From the NCBI GenBank assembly GCA_900110395.1, contig FODP01000023.1:1-64000 (forward strand): a DNA stretch of 64,000 nt, in the 5' to 3' direction. Under the pieces are notes generated by a model, which saw nothing but the letters and a program-made list of their open reading frames with translations, had not been told where the DNA came from and made no database searches. This document shows positions 52,264 through 63,721 of this stretch, piece by piece; within the stretch, counting starts at the first letter, position 1, and every line of letters starts with the position of its first letter. The position numbers and the translations under genes were made by a program. Origin of the DNA: Rhodospirillales bacterium URHD0017. GTDB taxonomy: Bacteria > Pseudomonadota > Alphaproteobacteria > Reyranellales > Reyranellaceae.

Positions 52264-52320
52264 CCGGGGGCGCGCCACCAGAGACGGAGCGGCGCGCCGT
52301 CGTAGGTGGCGCGTCACGTC

Positions 52321-52379
52321 GGAGCGCGGACCTTCAGGTCCGCATCATGATCATGAGCGGACCTGGAGGTCCGCGCTCC
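52321..52379. repeat. Palindromic intergenic repeat (family A, copy 4)
   Basis: Arms ggagcgcggaccttcaggtc (52321-52343) and its near-perfect complement at 52357-52379 pair with one mismatch and enclose atcatgatcatga. It lies between convergent genes (tamB and the glutathionylspermidine synthase-like gene) and closely matches copy 2. Confidence 0.85.
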
Positions 52380-52397
52380 CATGAGAAGACGCAGCAA

Positions 52398-53528
52398 TCA
52401 CTTGAAATAGTGCGGCACGAAGCGGCTGTTGTTGTGGGTGATGCGCCGTTCGTCCTCGCGCATGCCGATGCCGGCGGGCTTGCCCTCGATCACCCATGAA
52501 CCGACCAGCGCATGGTTGCCGTCGAACACCGGCAATGGCTGGTAGGCCTGCCAGACGAAGCCCTCGCCACCATAGTCGCCGCCTGCGGTATCGAACACAC
52601 CCGGCCCGACAACGGTGACGTTGTGACCTTCGCGGCCGAAGATCGGCTTCTTGACGAACGCGCCGCCGAGATCGGGATGCTCGCTGTCGAAGGCCGGCAC
52701 CAGGTTGGCGTGGCCGGGGAATCCCTCCCACAAGAGAGGCAGCAGCATCTTGTTGCTGAGGATCGACTTCCAGACCGGTTCGATGAAGGCCGTGGTGTCG
52801 GTGAGGACGTGCACGCCGAACGCCTCACGCGCCATCCATTCCCAGGGATAGAGCTTGCTCAGGACCTGGATCGGCATCTCGTCGGAATCGGTGAAGCGCC
52901 GTCCGTTCCAGCCGATCTGCGACACGGCGATCGGCTTGCCGGCGAGGCCGGCCTGCAGGGCCGTGTCGCGCAGATACTCCGAGGTCGCGAGATCCTCGGG
53001 CTGATCCTCGAAGCGGGCGAAATGGACCAGGCCTTCGGGCGGCAGGCGGCCCAGCACGCCGCGCCACGCCTCGATCAGCTTCTCGTGGATCGAGTTGAAC
53101 TGGTCGGCGTCGGGCTTCACGTCCTTCAGCCAGTACCACTGGATGACGGCCGCCTCGTACAGCGCTGTCGGCGTATCGGCGTTGTACTCGAGCAGCTTGG
53201 GCGGTCCGCTGCCGTCATAGGCAAGGTCGAAGCGGCCGCAGATCGTCGGATCGGATCGGCGCCAGACGCGTTCGATATAGTCGCCCCATACCGGCGGGAT
53301 GCGCATGCGCTCCCAGAGCTTGCTCGACACGACGTGCTCGACCGCCTTGAGGCACATGCCGTGCAGCTCTTCGGTGGCGGCTTCGAGCTGGTCGATCTCG
53401 TCGGACGAGAAGGCGTAGCAGGCCTGTTCCGTCCAGTACGGCTTGCCGTCCATGACATAGTAGTCGAAGCCGAGCTGCTCGAGCTTGTTCTGCCAGCCCG
53501 GCCGCGGCGCTACTGCCTCGCGGCGCAT
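52398..53528 (-). CDS. Glutathionylspermidine synthase family protein (YjfC/YgiC-like)
   Basis: A 376-residue ATP-grasp amide ligase-like protein. The start MRREAVAPRPGWQNKLEQLGFDYYVMDGKPYWTEQACYAF matches the family. The ATP-grasp segments include FDLAYDGSGPPKLLEYNADTPTALYEAAVIQWYWL (the metal/substrate region LLEYNADTPT), GGAFVKKPIFGREGHNVTVV and GYDYGGEG-like DYGGEGFVWQAY. E. coli relatives YjfC and YgiC lack the amidase domain of true glutathionylspermidine synthase and have no proven product. The gene starts 2 bp after the small membrane protein stop, and the DUF350 protein lies before that, forming a tight operon. A cell-envelope role is likely by association. Confidence 0.9.
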   Translation of the reverse strand: MRREAVAPRPGWQNKLEQLGFDYYVMDGKPYWTEQACYAFSSDEIDQLEAATEELHGMCLKAVEHVVSSKLWERMRIPPVWGDYIERVWRRSDPTICGRFDLAYDGSGPPKLLEYNADTPTALYEAAVIQWYWLKDVKPDADQFNSIHEKLIEAWRGVLGRLPPEGLVHFARFEDQPEDLATSEYLRDTALQAGLAGKPIAVSQIGWNGRRFTDSDEMPIQVLSKLYPWEWMAREAFGVHVLTDTTAFIEPVWKSILSNKMLLPLLWEGFPGHANLVPAFDSEHPDLGGAFVKKPIFGREGHNVTVVGPGVFDTAGGDYGGEGFVWQAYQPLPVFDGNHALVGSWVIEGKPAGIGMREDERRITHNNSRFVPHYFK

Positions 53529-53530
53529 CG

Positions 53531-53848
53531 TCAGCTCGACCCGGACGAGCCGCCTGAGCCGCCCGTCGAGCCGAAGCCGCCGCGCTGGCTCTGGGTCGTC
53601 GCCGGGGCGGTGTCGCCGGGCGTCGGCTTGGTCGCCGTCTGGCCCGGCGTTGCCGGCGCGGTGACCCCGGCGCCGCGAAACAACCAGGGCATGAGCCAGA
53701 AGAGACCGCTGCCGCCCATCATTGTCGGCGCGCAGGAATAGAGCAACGCCGCGCCTGCCACGCCCATCAGGACGAGCTTGATGCCGCGCGACATGCGCGG
53801 CCGCCCTGAGGGATTCGGGTCGGAGGGATTGGGCGAGGGCATCGACAT
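53531..53848 (-). CDS. Small single-helix membrane protein in the DUF350/YjfC operon
   Basis: A 105-residue protein with a basic N-terminal end (SGRPRMSRGIK), one hydrophobic segment (LVLMGVAGAALLYSCAPTMMGG, about 25-46), a second short hydrophobic run (LFWLMPWLFRG), and a low-complexity Thr/Pro/Gly/Ser tail (TAPATPGQTATKPTPGD; GSTGGSGGSSGSS). The Cys near residue 39 (YSCAP) does not fit a clean lipobox. It starts 1 bp after the DUF350 stop and ends 2 bp before the synthase start, so it is probably a real part of the set. It occupies the place of the DUF1190 lipoprotein in E. coli yjfL-yjfM-yjfC, but is not recognisably related. Function unknown. Confidence 0.72.
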   Translation of the reverse strand: MSMPSPNPSDPNPSGRPRMSRGIKLVLMGVAGAALLYSCAPTMMGGSGLFWLMPWLFRGAGVTAPATPGQTATKPTPGDTAPATTQSQRGGFGSTGGSGGSSGSS

Positions 53849-53849
53849 G

Positions 53850-54260
53850 TCAGGTCGTGAGGCAGGCGGCGTTTATCAAGCCGAAGCAGGCGGCAAAGCC
53901 GCCAGCGGTGACGCCGGCCGACATCTGGTCGGCCTCTATGGCGCCGCGGAGGTCCGGCAGCGTCAGGCGCATGACGACGTGGACGATGACTTGGACGGCA
54001 AGCGCCACCAGCGACCACAGCACGACGTCGACCAGGCTGACCGAGTGGGCGATGGTGTTGGCGAGCGGCAGGCAGAAGCCCAGCAGGGCGCCAACCAGCG
54101 CGACCGCTGCCGACGTGTTGCCGGCGCGGATCAGGCGGAACTCTCGCCACGGCGTGATCAGCACGTAGATCAGCAGGAAGAGGCCGGCGAGGGCGAAGCC
54201 CGCGATGACGTAGCGCACGAAGTTCGGAAAGGCCGTGGCCAGCCATTGAAATTCAGGCAT
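53850..54260 (-). CDS. DUF350 domain-containing membrane protein
   Basis: A 136-residue inner-membrane protein with four hydrophobic segments in two DUF350 halves. FVRYVIAGFALAGLFLLIYVLITP, AVALVGALLGFCLPLANTIAHSVSLVDVVLWSLVALAVQVIVHVV and the conserved ITP.REF.LI..GN..AA.AL.GA..GF...LA are visible. ATG 54260 is preferred to the TTG two codons earlier. DUF350 proteins (E. coli YjfL) are often encoded with glutathionylspermidine-synthase-like proteins and with phage-shock-type genes. Here it heads an operon whose next genes follow at +1 and +2 bp. The molecular role is unknown. Confidence 0.9.
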   Translation of the reverse strand: MPEFQWLATAFPNFVRYVIAGFALAGLFLLIYVLITPWREFRLIRAGNTSAAVALVGALLGFCLPLANTIAHSVSLVDVVLWSLVALAVQVIVHVVMRLTLPDLRGAIEADQMSAGVTAGGFAACFGLINAACLTT

Positions 54261-54277
54261 CGCCAACTCTCTCGCGC

Positions 54278-55045
54278 TCAGCCGTGCATGGTCAAGCCGC
54301 CCGACACGCTGAGCGTCTGACCGGTGATGAAGGCGGCATCATCGCTGGCGAGGAAGCAGACGGCGCCCGGGATGTCCTCGGGCTGGCCGACGCGCTTCAT
54401 CGGAATGGCGTTGACCAATGCTGCACGCATCCTCTCGCCGCGCTCGCCTTCGCCGGCGGCGGCCGCCAGCAGGGGCGTCTCGGTCGGGCCGGGACAGACG
54501 GCATTGAGCGTGATGCCCTTGCGCGCCACCTCGCGCGCCACCGTCTTGGTGAACGCGATGATGCCGCCCTTGCACGCCGAATAGACGGCCTCCTGCGAGG
54601 AGCCGACGCGGCCAGCATCGGAAGCGATGTTGACGATGCGGCCTTGGCCGCGCGCCACCATGCCCTTCAGCACGAAGTGGCTCATGTTGAGCGGCCCGCG
54701 CAGGTTGATGGCGATCAGCTCGTCCCATAGCTCGGGCGTGGTGTCGACGAAGTTGATGAAGCGGTCCCAGCCGGCGTTGTTCACCAGCACGTCGGTTGGC
54801 CCCATCTCGCCCTCGAACTGGGCGATGGCTTTGCCGACCGCGGCATAGTCGGCGATGTCGACGCTCGACACGAAGGCTGAACCGCCGGCCTCGACGATCT
54901 CATTGGCGATCCGGTTGGCGCCGTCGCGGTTCTTGTCGAACACGCCGACCTTGCAGCCGTATCCAGCGAAGCGCTTGCAGATGGCGCCGCCGATCGCGCC
55001 GCCGCCGCCGGTGACGATGACGTTCTTGCCTGAAAGTCCGCGCAT
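54278..55045 (-). CDS. Short-chain dehydrogenase/reductase (BadH-like)
   Basis: A 255-residue classical SDR. The NAD(P) loop is VTGGGGAIGGAI (residues 11-22). The catalytic Ser142 (NIASDAG), Tyr155 and Lys159 (YSACKGG) are intact, and the proton relay Asn is in AINLRGPLN. The closing CFLASDDAAFITGQTLSVSGGLTMHG is typical. The sequence resembles 2-hydroxycyclohexanecarboxyl-CoA dehydrogenase (BadH) of anaerobic benzoate breakdown, a resemblance judged only by eye. The neighbouring enoyl-CoA hydratase gene lies 10 bp upstream on the same strand, so the pair probably acts on one CoA thioester. ATG 55045 is preferred since the Rossmann fold starts there. Confidence 0.9.
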   Translation of the reverse strand: MRGLSGKNVIVTGGGGAIGGAICKRFAGYGCKVGVFDKNRDGANRIANEIVEAGGSAFVSSVDIADYAAVGKAIAQFEGEMGPTDVLVNNAGWDRFINFVDTTPELWDELIAINLRGPLNMSHFVLKGMVARGQGRIVNIASDAGRVGSSQEAVYSACKGGIIAFTKTVAREVARKGITLNAVCPGPTETPLLAAAAGEGERGERMRAALVNAIPMKRVGQPEDIPGAVCFLASDDAAFITGQTLSVSGGLTMHG

Positions 55046-55055
55046 GACGGGTTCC

Positions 55056-55868
55056 TCAGAGGGGCGAGTAGGGATCGAACTTGGGCTTGCGCTTCTCAAG
55101 GTGCGAGGCAAGGCCTTCCTTCACGTCAGGGCCCACAAAGCCCAGCATCTCGAGCGCCGTCGAGGCGTCGAACGAGGGGCCCATCATGCGCAGCCAGTTG
55201 TTCAGCGCGTACTTGGTGAAGCGGATCGAGGTCTGTGCGCCCTCGGCGAGCTTGGTGGCGACCTCCAGGCCCTTGGCCTCGAGCTGGTCGTCCTCGACGC
55301 ACAGCGAGACGAGCCCGATGCGCTCGGCCTCCTCACCGTCGACCGCCTCGCAGAGCAGCAGATAGTACTTGGCCTTGGCCATGCCGCAGAGCAGCGGCCA
55401 TACGATCACCGCGTGGTCTCCGGCGGCGACGCCGAGTCGCGTATGACCGTCGATGATCTTGGCCTTCTTCGAGGCGATCGAGACGTCGGCCAGGATCCCG
55501 GCGACCAGGCCCGCGCCGACGGCGGGGCCGCGCATGGTGCTGACGATCGGCTTGGAGCAGTTGATGACGTTGTAGACGATGTCGCGCGCTTCCTTCCAGG
55601 TGCGGAGCAGCGCGTTGTGGTCCTTCATGTTTTTTTCGATGAGATCGAAGTCGCCACCGGCCGAGAAGACCTTGCCGCCGGCGCCCTGGATGATCACGCA
55701 GTTGACCGTGTCGTCGCCGTCGATGTCCCGCCACACGCTGACCAGCTCGGTGTGCATGATCGAGTCGGTCGCGTTGTACTTGTCGGGCCGGTTCATGGTC
55801 ACCCGCAGCACCTTGGGATGCGGGCGATCGAACAGCAGGCGCTGGTAGCGTTTTTGCCAGTCGGACAT
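55056..55868 (-). CDS. Enoyl-CoA hydratase/isomerase family protein
   Basis: A 270-residue crotonase-fold protein. It opens [35 protein letters not shown]. The oxyanion-hole segment is [23 protein letters not shown], and the second Gly is in [49 protein letters not shown]. The two catalytic Glu residues of E. coli-type hydratases are not both present (VAAGD in place of the second), so isomerase, lyase or decarboxylase chemistry is possible. It starts the minus-strand pair with the SDR gene. The start codon follows GGAGACC. Confidence 0.9.
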   Translation of the reverse strand: MSDWQKRYQRLLFDRPHPKVLRVTMNRPDKYNATDSIMHTELVSVWRDIDGDDTVNCVIIQGAGGKVFSAGGDFDLIEKNMKDHNALLRTWKEARDIVYNVINCSKPIVSTMRGPAVGAGLVAGILADVSIASKKAKIIDGHTRLGVAAGDHAVIVWPLLCGMAKAKYYLLLCEAVDGEEAERIGLVSLCVEDDQLEAKGLEVATKLAEGAQTSIRFTKYALNNWLRMMGPSFDASTALEMLGFVGPDVKEGLASHLEKRKPKFDPYSPL

Positions 55869-56329
55869 CGAGGTCTCCTCCGTTGCGGAGGAGCCTAGTC
55901 GTGGCGCAGGCGCTTTGCCATCCCGGCGAACTTCCGCCGCGCGGACCTAATATGACACGTCAGAGGCCCATCTTGGTCGACGCCGGCATCTGCCGCAGGT
56001 GGTTGTTCACGCGACGGACACCCGGCACGTTCTCGGCCGCGACGCCATAGGCCTTGCGTCCCTCCGCATCGTCGACGAAGCCCCAGAGATCGACGACACC
56101 GCCGCTGGCGAAGACGTGGGTCGGCCATCGCGAGGTCCACGGGCGACGCGTCCTTCGCAGACTTGCTCATGTCGCCTCCTTGCCGGTTGGCGATTAGGAT
56201 CGCTGACTAGGGGCTACGACCGGGAGTTGAGGCGTTACAGGTTGGTCGCCAGGTCGGCAGGATATCTTCCCGCCAAGCCTATGGCATCGGCAAGGATGGT
56301 TCACGCATGTCAGAGGCCCAAACGGCCCC
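55869..56329. other. Long gap with a decayed gene and no intact coding region
   Basis: This 461-bp gap lies between the enoyl-CoA hydratase start and the trpE stop. Apart from the BON fragment at 55960-56166, the 56180-56329 stretch shows no credible protein, RNA or repeat. The phrase gtcagaggccca occurs at both 55959 and 56309. Control elements for the downstream minus-strand gene pair may lie at 55880-55950. Confidence 0.5.
55960..56166 (-). pseudogene. BON-domain protein fragment
   Basis: Read on the minus strand, this 69-codon frame ends with TGA at 55960-55962. It contains ASGGVVDLWGFVDDAEGRKAYGVAAENVPGVRRVNNHLRQMP, which reads as the second half of a BON domain (GxVxLxGxV...AxxVxGVxxVxNxL). 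There is no start codon; a stop lies just upstream at 56167-56169, and the codons before ASGGV (RRTRRPWTSRW) do not look like a BON N-terminal half. The frame one base away carries an ATG at 56170 (MSKSAKDASPVDLAMADPRL), as if a frameshift had split the gene. BON proteins bind phospholipids or act as osmotic-stress envelope proteins; here the gene is dead or truncated. Confidence 0.65.
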
Positions 56330-57862
56330 CTAGCGGCGGATGTTGCCCGCGCTCCACTGGCCGGCGTTGGCGAAGCGGACGGCCTCTTCGGCCGCACGGA
56401 CCAGGGCGGCGGCCTTGAGCACGCTCTCCTTGTACTCGGCCTCGAGATCGGAGTCGGCCACGACGCCGACGCCCGCCTGGACGTACATGGTGTTGTCCTT
56501 CACCAGGCCGGTGCGCAGCATGATGCAGGTGTCCATCGAGCCGTTGGCGGCAAAGTAGCCGGCGCAGCCGGCATAGATGCCGCGGCGAACCGGCTCGACC
56601 TCGTCGATGATCTCCATGGCGCGCACCTTGGGCGCACCCGACAACGTACCGGCCGGGAAGCCCGCCTTCAGCGCATCGATCGCGTCCAGCCCGTCCTCGA
56701 GCGTGCCCTCGACGTGACTGCTGATGTGCTGGAGGTGGCTGTACTTCTCGATGGTGAACTGCTCGACGACCCGGACCGAGCCGATCTTGGCGACGCGGCC
56801 GACGTCGTTGCGGGCGAGGTCGAGCAGCATCAGGTGCTCGGCGTGTTCCTTGGGATCAGCCAAGAGCTTGTCGGCGAGCTGCTTGTCCTCCTCGGGCGTG
56901 GCGCCGCGCCGGATGGTCCCGGCCAATGGCCGAATGGTGACGATGTTGTCGCGCAGCCGCACCAGGATCTCGGGGCTGGAGCCCACGATCGAGAAGTCGC
57001 CGTAGTCGAAGAAGATCAGGAACGGCGAGGGGTTGATGCGGCGCAGCGCTCGGTAGAGCGACAATGGCGGCAAGGTGAAGGGCAGCGAGAACCGCTGCGA
57101 GGGCACGATCTGGAAGGCGTCGCCCGCGTGGATGTACTCCTTGCAGGTCGCGACCATCTTCTTGAAGTCTTCCTTCGACATGTTCGCTTCAGGCTCGGGC
57201 AACTCGTCGAGTTCGTCGGCACTGTCGCGACGGAAGGGAAGGGCGCGTTCGAAGTCGGACACTGCGTCAGCCAAGCGCTCCTGTGCGGCTTCATAGGCGG
57301 CGCGGGCGCTGACGCCGGCCGTCGGCCAAGCCGGCGTCACCAGCGTGACGTTGTCCTCGAGGCGGTCGAAGATGCAGATGATGGTCGGCCGCACCATGAT
57401 CGCGTCGGGCAGGCCGATCGGATCGGGGTTCTTGTCGGGCAGCCGCTCCATGTCGCGAACCATGTCGTAGCCAAGAAAGCCGAACAGGCCCGAGGCCATC
57501 GGCGGCAGGCCGGCCGGCAGGTCCATCTGGCACTCGCGGACGAGCTGGCGCAGCGTCTCGAGCGGCCGCCCGTCGAGGTTCTCGAAGGCCTGCGCGTCGC
57601 TGCGGGCGCGGCGGTTGATCTCGGCCTGGCCCTTGCGGCAGCGCCAGATCACATCCGGCTTGAAGCCGATGATCGAATAACGCCCGCGCACCGATCCGCC
57701 TTCCACTGATTCGAGCAGAAAGGAGTTGGCGCGGCCGTCGGCGAGCTTGAGGTAGGCCGACACCGGCGTCTCGAGGTCGGCGACCAGCTTGGTCGAGACG
57801 AGCTGCGGCTTGCCGGACTCATAGACGCGAGCAAAGGCGTCGAAGTCTGGTGAGATCGACAT
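56330..57862 (-). CDS. trpE: Anthranilate synthase component I
   Basis: A 510-residue chorismate-using enzyme. The N-terminal TrpE domain has [36 protein letters not shown], with the tryptophan-feedback LLES element. The catalytic domain includes [81 protein letters not shown] and [17 protein letters not shown]. It makes anthranilate from chorismate with ammonia from TrpG, encoded at 22175. The gene starts 4 bp after the ppiD-like stop, so the two are coupled. Downstream there is no trpG, trpD or trpC, only the BON fragment. Confidence 0.96.
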   Translation of the reverse strand: MSISPDFDAFARVYESGKPQLVSTKLVADLETPVSAYLKLADGRANSFLLESVEGGSVRGRYSIIGFKPDVIWRCRKGQAEINRRARSDAQAFENLDGRPLETLRQLVRECQMDLPAGLPPMASGLFGFLGYDMVRDMERLPDKNPDPIGLPDAIMVRPTIICIFDRLEDNVTLVTPAWPTAGVSARAAYEAAQERLADAVSDFERALPFRRDSADELDELPEPEANMSKEDFKKMVATCKEYIHAGDAFQIVPSQRFSLPFTLPPLSLYRALRRINPSPFLIFFDYGDFSIVGSSPEILVRLRDNIVTIRPLAGTIRRGATPEEDKQLADKLLADPKEHAEHLMLLDLARNDVGRVAKIGSVRVVEQFTIEKYSHLQHISSHVEGTLEDGLDAIDALKAGFPAGTLSGAPKVRAMEIIDEVEPVRRGIYAGCAGYFAANGSMDTCIMLRTGLVKDNTMYVQAGVGVVADSDLEAEYKESVLKAAALVRAAEEAVRFANAGQWSAGNIRR

Positions 57863-57866
57863 CGGA

Positions 57867-59795
57867 CTACGGCTGGTTCTGCGGCTTGAAGGCTGCGACG
57901 AACGTCGCCTCGTCGACGACCACGCCGTACTTGGTGCGCATGGCGGCGATCAGCTGCAGGATCAGATCGTTGGCCACCATCGAATCGAGCTGCTTGGCGA
58001 AGCGGTCGATCGCGTCCTTGTCCTTGGCGAGATCGACCGGATCGATCTGCTTCAGGCGGACCAACACGCTACCTTCGGCAGTGCGTACCGACTGGATCTT
58101 GCCCGGCTGCAGCTTGAACAGCTCCTGGACGACGGGCTGGGTGAGGTAGTTGCCCTGATCGGCCTCGAAGCGGGTAACCGGCTTGGCTGTGCGCATCTCC
58201 AGGCCAAGCTCCTTGGCGAGCGCCTCGAAGCTCGTGCCGGCATTGGCCCTCTCGAGCGCTGCCTTGACCTTGGCGTCGGCGAGCTTGCGGCGCTCCTCGG
58301 TCTGCCAAGCCTCGATCACCTTGGCCTCGACCTCGGTCAGGGCGGGCACACGAGCGGGCGTGATGCGGTCGGTGCGCACGATGAAGTATTCGCCGCGCTG
58401 GGTCTCCAGCAGGTCGCTCTCCGCGCTCTCGCGGGTGGCGAAGGCGGCCTGGACCAGCTCGTTGGCAGCCGGGCCGATCACGATCTGCTTGCCCTCGGCG
58501 TCCTGGCCGCGCGCATCGACGTTGTCATAGGTCTTGATCTTGAGCGCGAGATCCTCGGCCGCGGCCTTCATCGACTGCGTCTTGGCCAGCATGCGCTCGA
58601 AGTCGGTGACCTGCTTGATCAGGAGGTCGGGTGCGAGCTGGGCACGCAGCTCCTTCTCGAGCTTCTCCTTCACCTCGTCGAACGGCACGGCCTTGCCGGG
58701 CGTGACGCTGTTGATGCGCACGATGTGCCAGCCGAGCGGCGACTGGATCGGCGTCGGGCCGACTCCGACCGGCAGGCTGAACACGCCGTCGGCCAGCGGT
58801 CCCGGCGGCAGGTCCTTCTTGGCCACCGGGCCGAGCTTGATCACGCCATCGCTGGTGCCCAGCACGTCCTTGGCGGCGTCCTCGAGGGTCTTGCCACCCG
58901 TGACGGCGGCGATGATCGCCTTGGCTTTGTCCTCGCTGTCGGCCATCGCCTGGTCGACGTCGCGCTTCTCGGCCGTCCCGAACTCGGCCGAGCGGGCGTC
59001 GTATTCCTGCTTGACCATGTCGGCGGTCACTCCGACCTGGGCCATGACATCGTCGGCCGTCAACAGCACGTAGGAGAAGGCGCGGAACTCGGGGATCTGG
59101 AATTTGGTCTTGTTGGCCTCGAAGTAGGCGTTGAGCTGCTCGGCCGTGGGCTTGGGGACATCGACGATGATGGAATCGGGAATGTAGATCGTCTCGCCGA
59201 TGCGCCGCTCGGCCTCCATCTTGAAGATGTCGTCGCGCAGCGACTTGGGCGCGAGCCCGTCTGGACGTACCGCGCCGAACAGCTGGCTGGCGGCGATCTC
59301 GCGGCGGATGTCGGTGATGTATTGGGCCTCGCTGATGCGCGCCTGCTGCAGGCGGTTTCGGTAGAGCAGGGGATCGAACGAGCCGCCGGTGCCGGCGAAG
59401 GCGGGATTGCGGGCGATCGCGGCGCGCACCTCGGCGTCGCTGACCACCAGGCCGAACTGCTGGATGGTGTAGTCGAGCACGGCGCGCTGGATGACTTCCT
59501 CAAGCGCCCGCACATGCAGGCCGAAACGCAGAGCCTGCTCGGGTTCCGGCCGCTGGCCGGTCTGGCGCTGGATACCCTCGAGCTGGCGGTTGAACTGGTC
59601 TTTCACCTCGTTCACCGACACCGACGCGCCGCCGACCCAGCCATAGATCGGAATCTTCGTACCGCCGATGTGCGCGACCTCGGCGGTGCGGCCACCCATG
59701 CGCAGCATGTCGCCGACGCCCCAGAAGGCGAAGCTGACGATCAGCATGCCGAACAGGACGAACAGGATGACGAAACGGGCGTACTTGCGGAACAT
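57867..59795 (-). CDS. PpiD/SurA-type peptidyl-prolyl isomerase
   Basis: A 642-residue membrane-anchored foldase. It has one N-terminal transmembrane helix ([26 protein letters not shown]), then a SurA-N-like domain ([23 protein letters not shown]..., [14 protein letters not shown]). A parvulin-like rotamase core (about 250-360; [40 protein letters not shown]) and a C-terminal chaperone part follow. It helps envelope proteins fold after Sec export, fitting a location between trpE and tpiA-secG. ATG 59795 is preferred; an in-frame ATG at 59843 with GGTGG upstream adds 16 hydrophilic residues and cannot be excluded. Confidence 0.9.
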   Translation of the reverse strand: MFRKYARFVILFVLFGMLIVSFAFWGVGDMLRMGGRTAEVAHIGGTKIPIYGWVGGASVSVNEVKDQFNRQLEGIQRQTGQRPEPEQALRFGLHVRALEEVIQRAVLDYTIQQFGLVVSDAEVRAAIARNPAFAGTGGSFDPLLYRNRLQQARISEAQYITDIRREIAASQLFGAVRPDGLAPKSLRDDIFKMEAERRIGETIYIPDSIIVDVPKPTAEQLNAYFEANKTKFQIPEFRAFSYVLLTADDVMAQVGVTADMVKQEYDARSAEFGTAEKRDVDQAMADSEDKAKAIIAAVTGGKTLEDAAKDVLGTSDGVIKLGPVAKKDLPPGPLADGVFSLPVGVGPTPIQSPLGWHIVRINSVTPGKAVPFDEVKEKLEKELRAQLAPDLLIKQVTDFERMLAKTQSMKAAAEDLALKIKTYDNVDARGQDAEGKQIVIGPAANELVQAAFATRESAESDLLETQRGEYFIVRTDRITPARVPALTEVEAKVIEAWQTEERRKLADAKVKAALERANAGTSFEALAKELGLEMRTAKPVTRFEADQGNYLTQPVVQELFKLQPGKIQSVRTAEGSVLVRLKQIDPVDLAKDKDAIDRFAKQLDSMVANDLILQLIAAMRTKYGVVVDEATFVAAFKPQNQP

Positions 59796-59915
59796 ATTCG
59801 GAGAATTCACGCCATGGGCGAAGGGGTTTTGACTGGCGGGCATGCCTACCACCGGCCCCAGTGGCAGGCAACCAACGGGCCTGCTAGACACCCGCGACAC
59901 AATTCGGGGATTTCT

Positions 59916-60671
59916 ATGGCGCGTACAAGGCGGCCGCTGATTGCCGGCAACTGGAAGATGAACGGTCTGCGGGCCGATGGCCTCGCACTGGCCAAGAGCG
60001 TCGCCGATGGCGTGAAGCAGGCCGGATGGAACGATCGCGACGTGCTGGTCTGCCCGCCGGCGACCCTGGTTCTCGCGGTGGCCGATGCCGTCAAGGGAAG
60101 CGGCGTGCTGGTCGGTGGCGAAAATTGCCATGCCAAGCCAAGCGGCGCCCACACCGGCGAGGTGGCGGCCGAGATGCTGCGCGATTGCGGCGCCACCTAC
60201 GTAATCGTCGGCCACTCTGAGCGGCGTGCTGATTGCGGCGAGACCGACGCCATCGTGCGGGCCAAGGCGGAGGCAGCCTGGCGGGCCGGGTTGGTGCCCA
60301 TCGTCTGCATCGGCGAGACCCTGGCTGAGCGCGAGGCGGGCAAGACGCTGGCGGTGCTGGAGAGCCAGCTCAAGGGCAGTGTCCCTGCAGGAGCGACGGC
60401 CGCGAAGCTGGTCGTGGCCTATGAGCCGGTCTGGGCGATCGGCACCGGCAAGACGCCGACCACGCCCGAGGTCGCCGCAGCCCACGCGCATATTCGCAAG
60501 GTCCTGATCGGCCTGACGGGCGAGGCGGCCCAAGTCCGACTTCTATATGGCGGCTCGGTGAAGGGCAGCAATGCCGCGGAATTGCTGGCGGCGGGCGACG
60601 TCGACGGCGCCCTGGTCGGCGGTGCCAGCCTCAAGGCGGACGATTTTTTGGCTATCGCCAAGGCGGCCTAA
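59916..60671 (+). CDS. tpiA: Triose-phosphate isomerase
   Basis: A 251-residue TIM that interconverts dihydroxyacetone phosphate and glyceraldehyde 3-phosphate. The catalytic residues are Lys14 (GNWKMN), His100 (IVGHSERR) and Glu170 ([12 protein letters not shown]), with the mobile loop 6 following directly and the phosphate-binding [12 protein letters not shown] near the C-terminus. Length and motifs are complete. It diverges from the ppiD-like gene across a 120-bp spacer, and secG follows 61 bp downstream. The order trpE-ppiD | tpiA-secG-pyrG is a conserved alphaproteobacterial layout. Confidence 0.97.
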   Translation: MARTRRPLIAGNWKMNGLRADGLALAKSVADGVKQAGWNDRDVLVCPPATLVLAVADAVKGSGVLVGGENCHAKPSGAHTGEVAAEMLRDCGATYVIVGHSERRADCGETDAIVRAKAEAAWRAGLVPIVCIGETLAEREAGKTLAVLESQLKGSVPAGATAAKLVVAYEPVWAIGTGKTPTTPEVAAAHAHIRKVLIGLTGEAAQVRLLYGGSVKGSNAAELLAAGDVDGALVGGASLKADDFLAIAKAA

Positions 60672-60680
60672 AGCGGCTAG

Positions 60681-62879
<2,199 letters not shown>

Positions 62880-62885
62880 AAACGT

Positions 62886-62906
62886 TTCCTCCCCGATGGG
62901 GAGGAA
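62886..62906. terminator. 9-bp perfect hairpin after pyrG
   Basis: ttcctcccc (62886-62894) and ggggaggaa (62898-62906) pair around a 3-nt loop, seven bases after the pyrG stop. There is no T-tract. The core matches the larger hairpin at 14457-14485, suggesting a recurrent terminator type in this genome. Confidence 0.65.
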
Positions 62907-62958
62907 GTCCTTGCTCAGGACGTATTTCGGTCATGTTCTTCGGCTGGAATCACCGGTC

Positions 62959-63720
62959 ATGAATCGCATTTTCGGGCTCTTCCTTCTCGCCACCGTCGCG
63001 CTGACCTCGGTCGCCTGGGCGCAAACCGCTGCGCAGTCCCAGGGCAAGGCCGAGCGCCGCGACGCCATCTTCCTGCGTTTTCCGGAGATGGCGCAGCGAT
63101 ACTGGGAGAACACCGAAACCAACGCGGCCAGCCACAAGGTGGTGGCCGTGCCCATGCCGCGGCAATGCACCTTCGTCTATGCCGACTCCTACTCGAAGAA
63201 TCAGATGAGCGAGAGCGAGGTGCAGCAGCTCGCGGTCTCGAACTGCAACCGCAAGCTCGCCGAACTGGGGCCGCTGGGCGAGAACTACAGCGTCGATTGC
63301 CGCTGCCAGGTGGTGATCAGCGACGAGCATTACGTCGTGCCGCGCAACACGCTACCGACCGAGTCGTACGGTCCGGTGTCGATTTTCTATCGCGACCCGA
63401 CCGGCAACGTCGCCCGCCTCAACGGCCTGGCGCGCTACGGCGCCCTGATCGGCCGCGACCGCTCGGTCACCTTCAATGTCGACAATTCGCGCGGCGAACG
63501 GGTCTGTGACGGCACCTTCACCAACGACGGGCCGGCCAACGGACGCTTCTCGATGTCCTGCTTCGGCGGCAAGTTTGGCAGCAACGGCACCTACCAGAGC
63601 AAGACGGGCTCACCCAACGACCACATCATCGCCCGCGGCCATACCGGGCAGGGGCAGCCCGTGTCGATGGTGATCGGCTTGCCGGCCCAGCTTGCCGGCG
63701 GCCTCTATGGTGGCATCTGA
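62959..63720 (+). CDS. Secreted hypothetical protein with conserved cysteines
   Basis: A 253-residue protein with a signal peptide (NRIFGLFLLATVALTSVAWA, cleavage before QTAAQ). The mature region has six or so cysteines, in QCTFVY, SNCNRKL, DCRCQVV, RVCDGTF and MSCFGGK, consistent with disulphide-bonded export. The part DRSVTFNVDNSRGERVCDGTFTNDGPANGRFSMSCFGGKFGSNGTYQSKTG looks like a small beta domain that recurs in secreted alphaproteobacterial proteins of unknown function. No named family is recognised. Start ATG 62959 is the first that gives a signal peptide. The next gene starts directly after its stop, in the same direction. Confidence 0.78.
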   Translation: MNRIFGLFLLATVALTSVAWAQTAAQSQGKAERRDAIFLRFPEMAQRYWENTETNAASHKVVAVPMPRQCTFVYADSYSKNQMSESEVQQLAVSNCNRKLAELGPLGENYSVDCRCQVVISDEHYVVPRNTLPTESYGPVSIFYRDPTGNVARLNGLARYGALIGRDRSVTFNVDNSRGERVCDGTFTNDGPANGRFSMSCFGGKFGSNGTYQSKTGSPNDHIIARGHTGQGQPVSMVIGLPAQLAGGLYGGI

Positions 63721-63721
63721 C

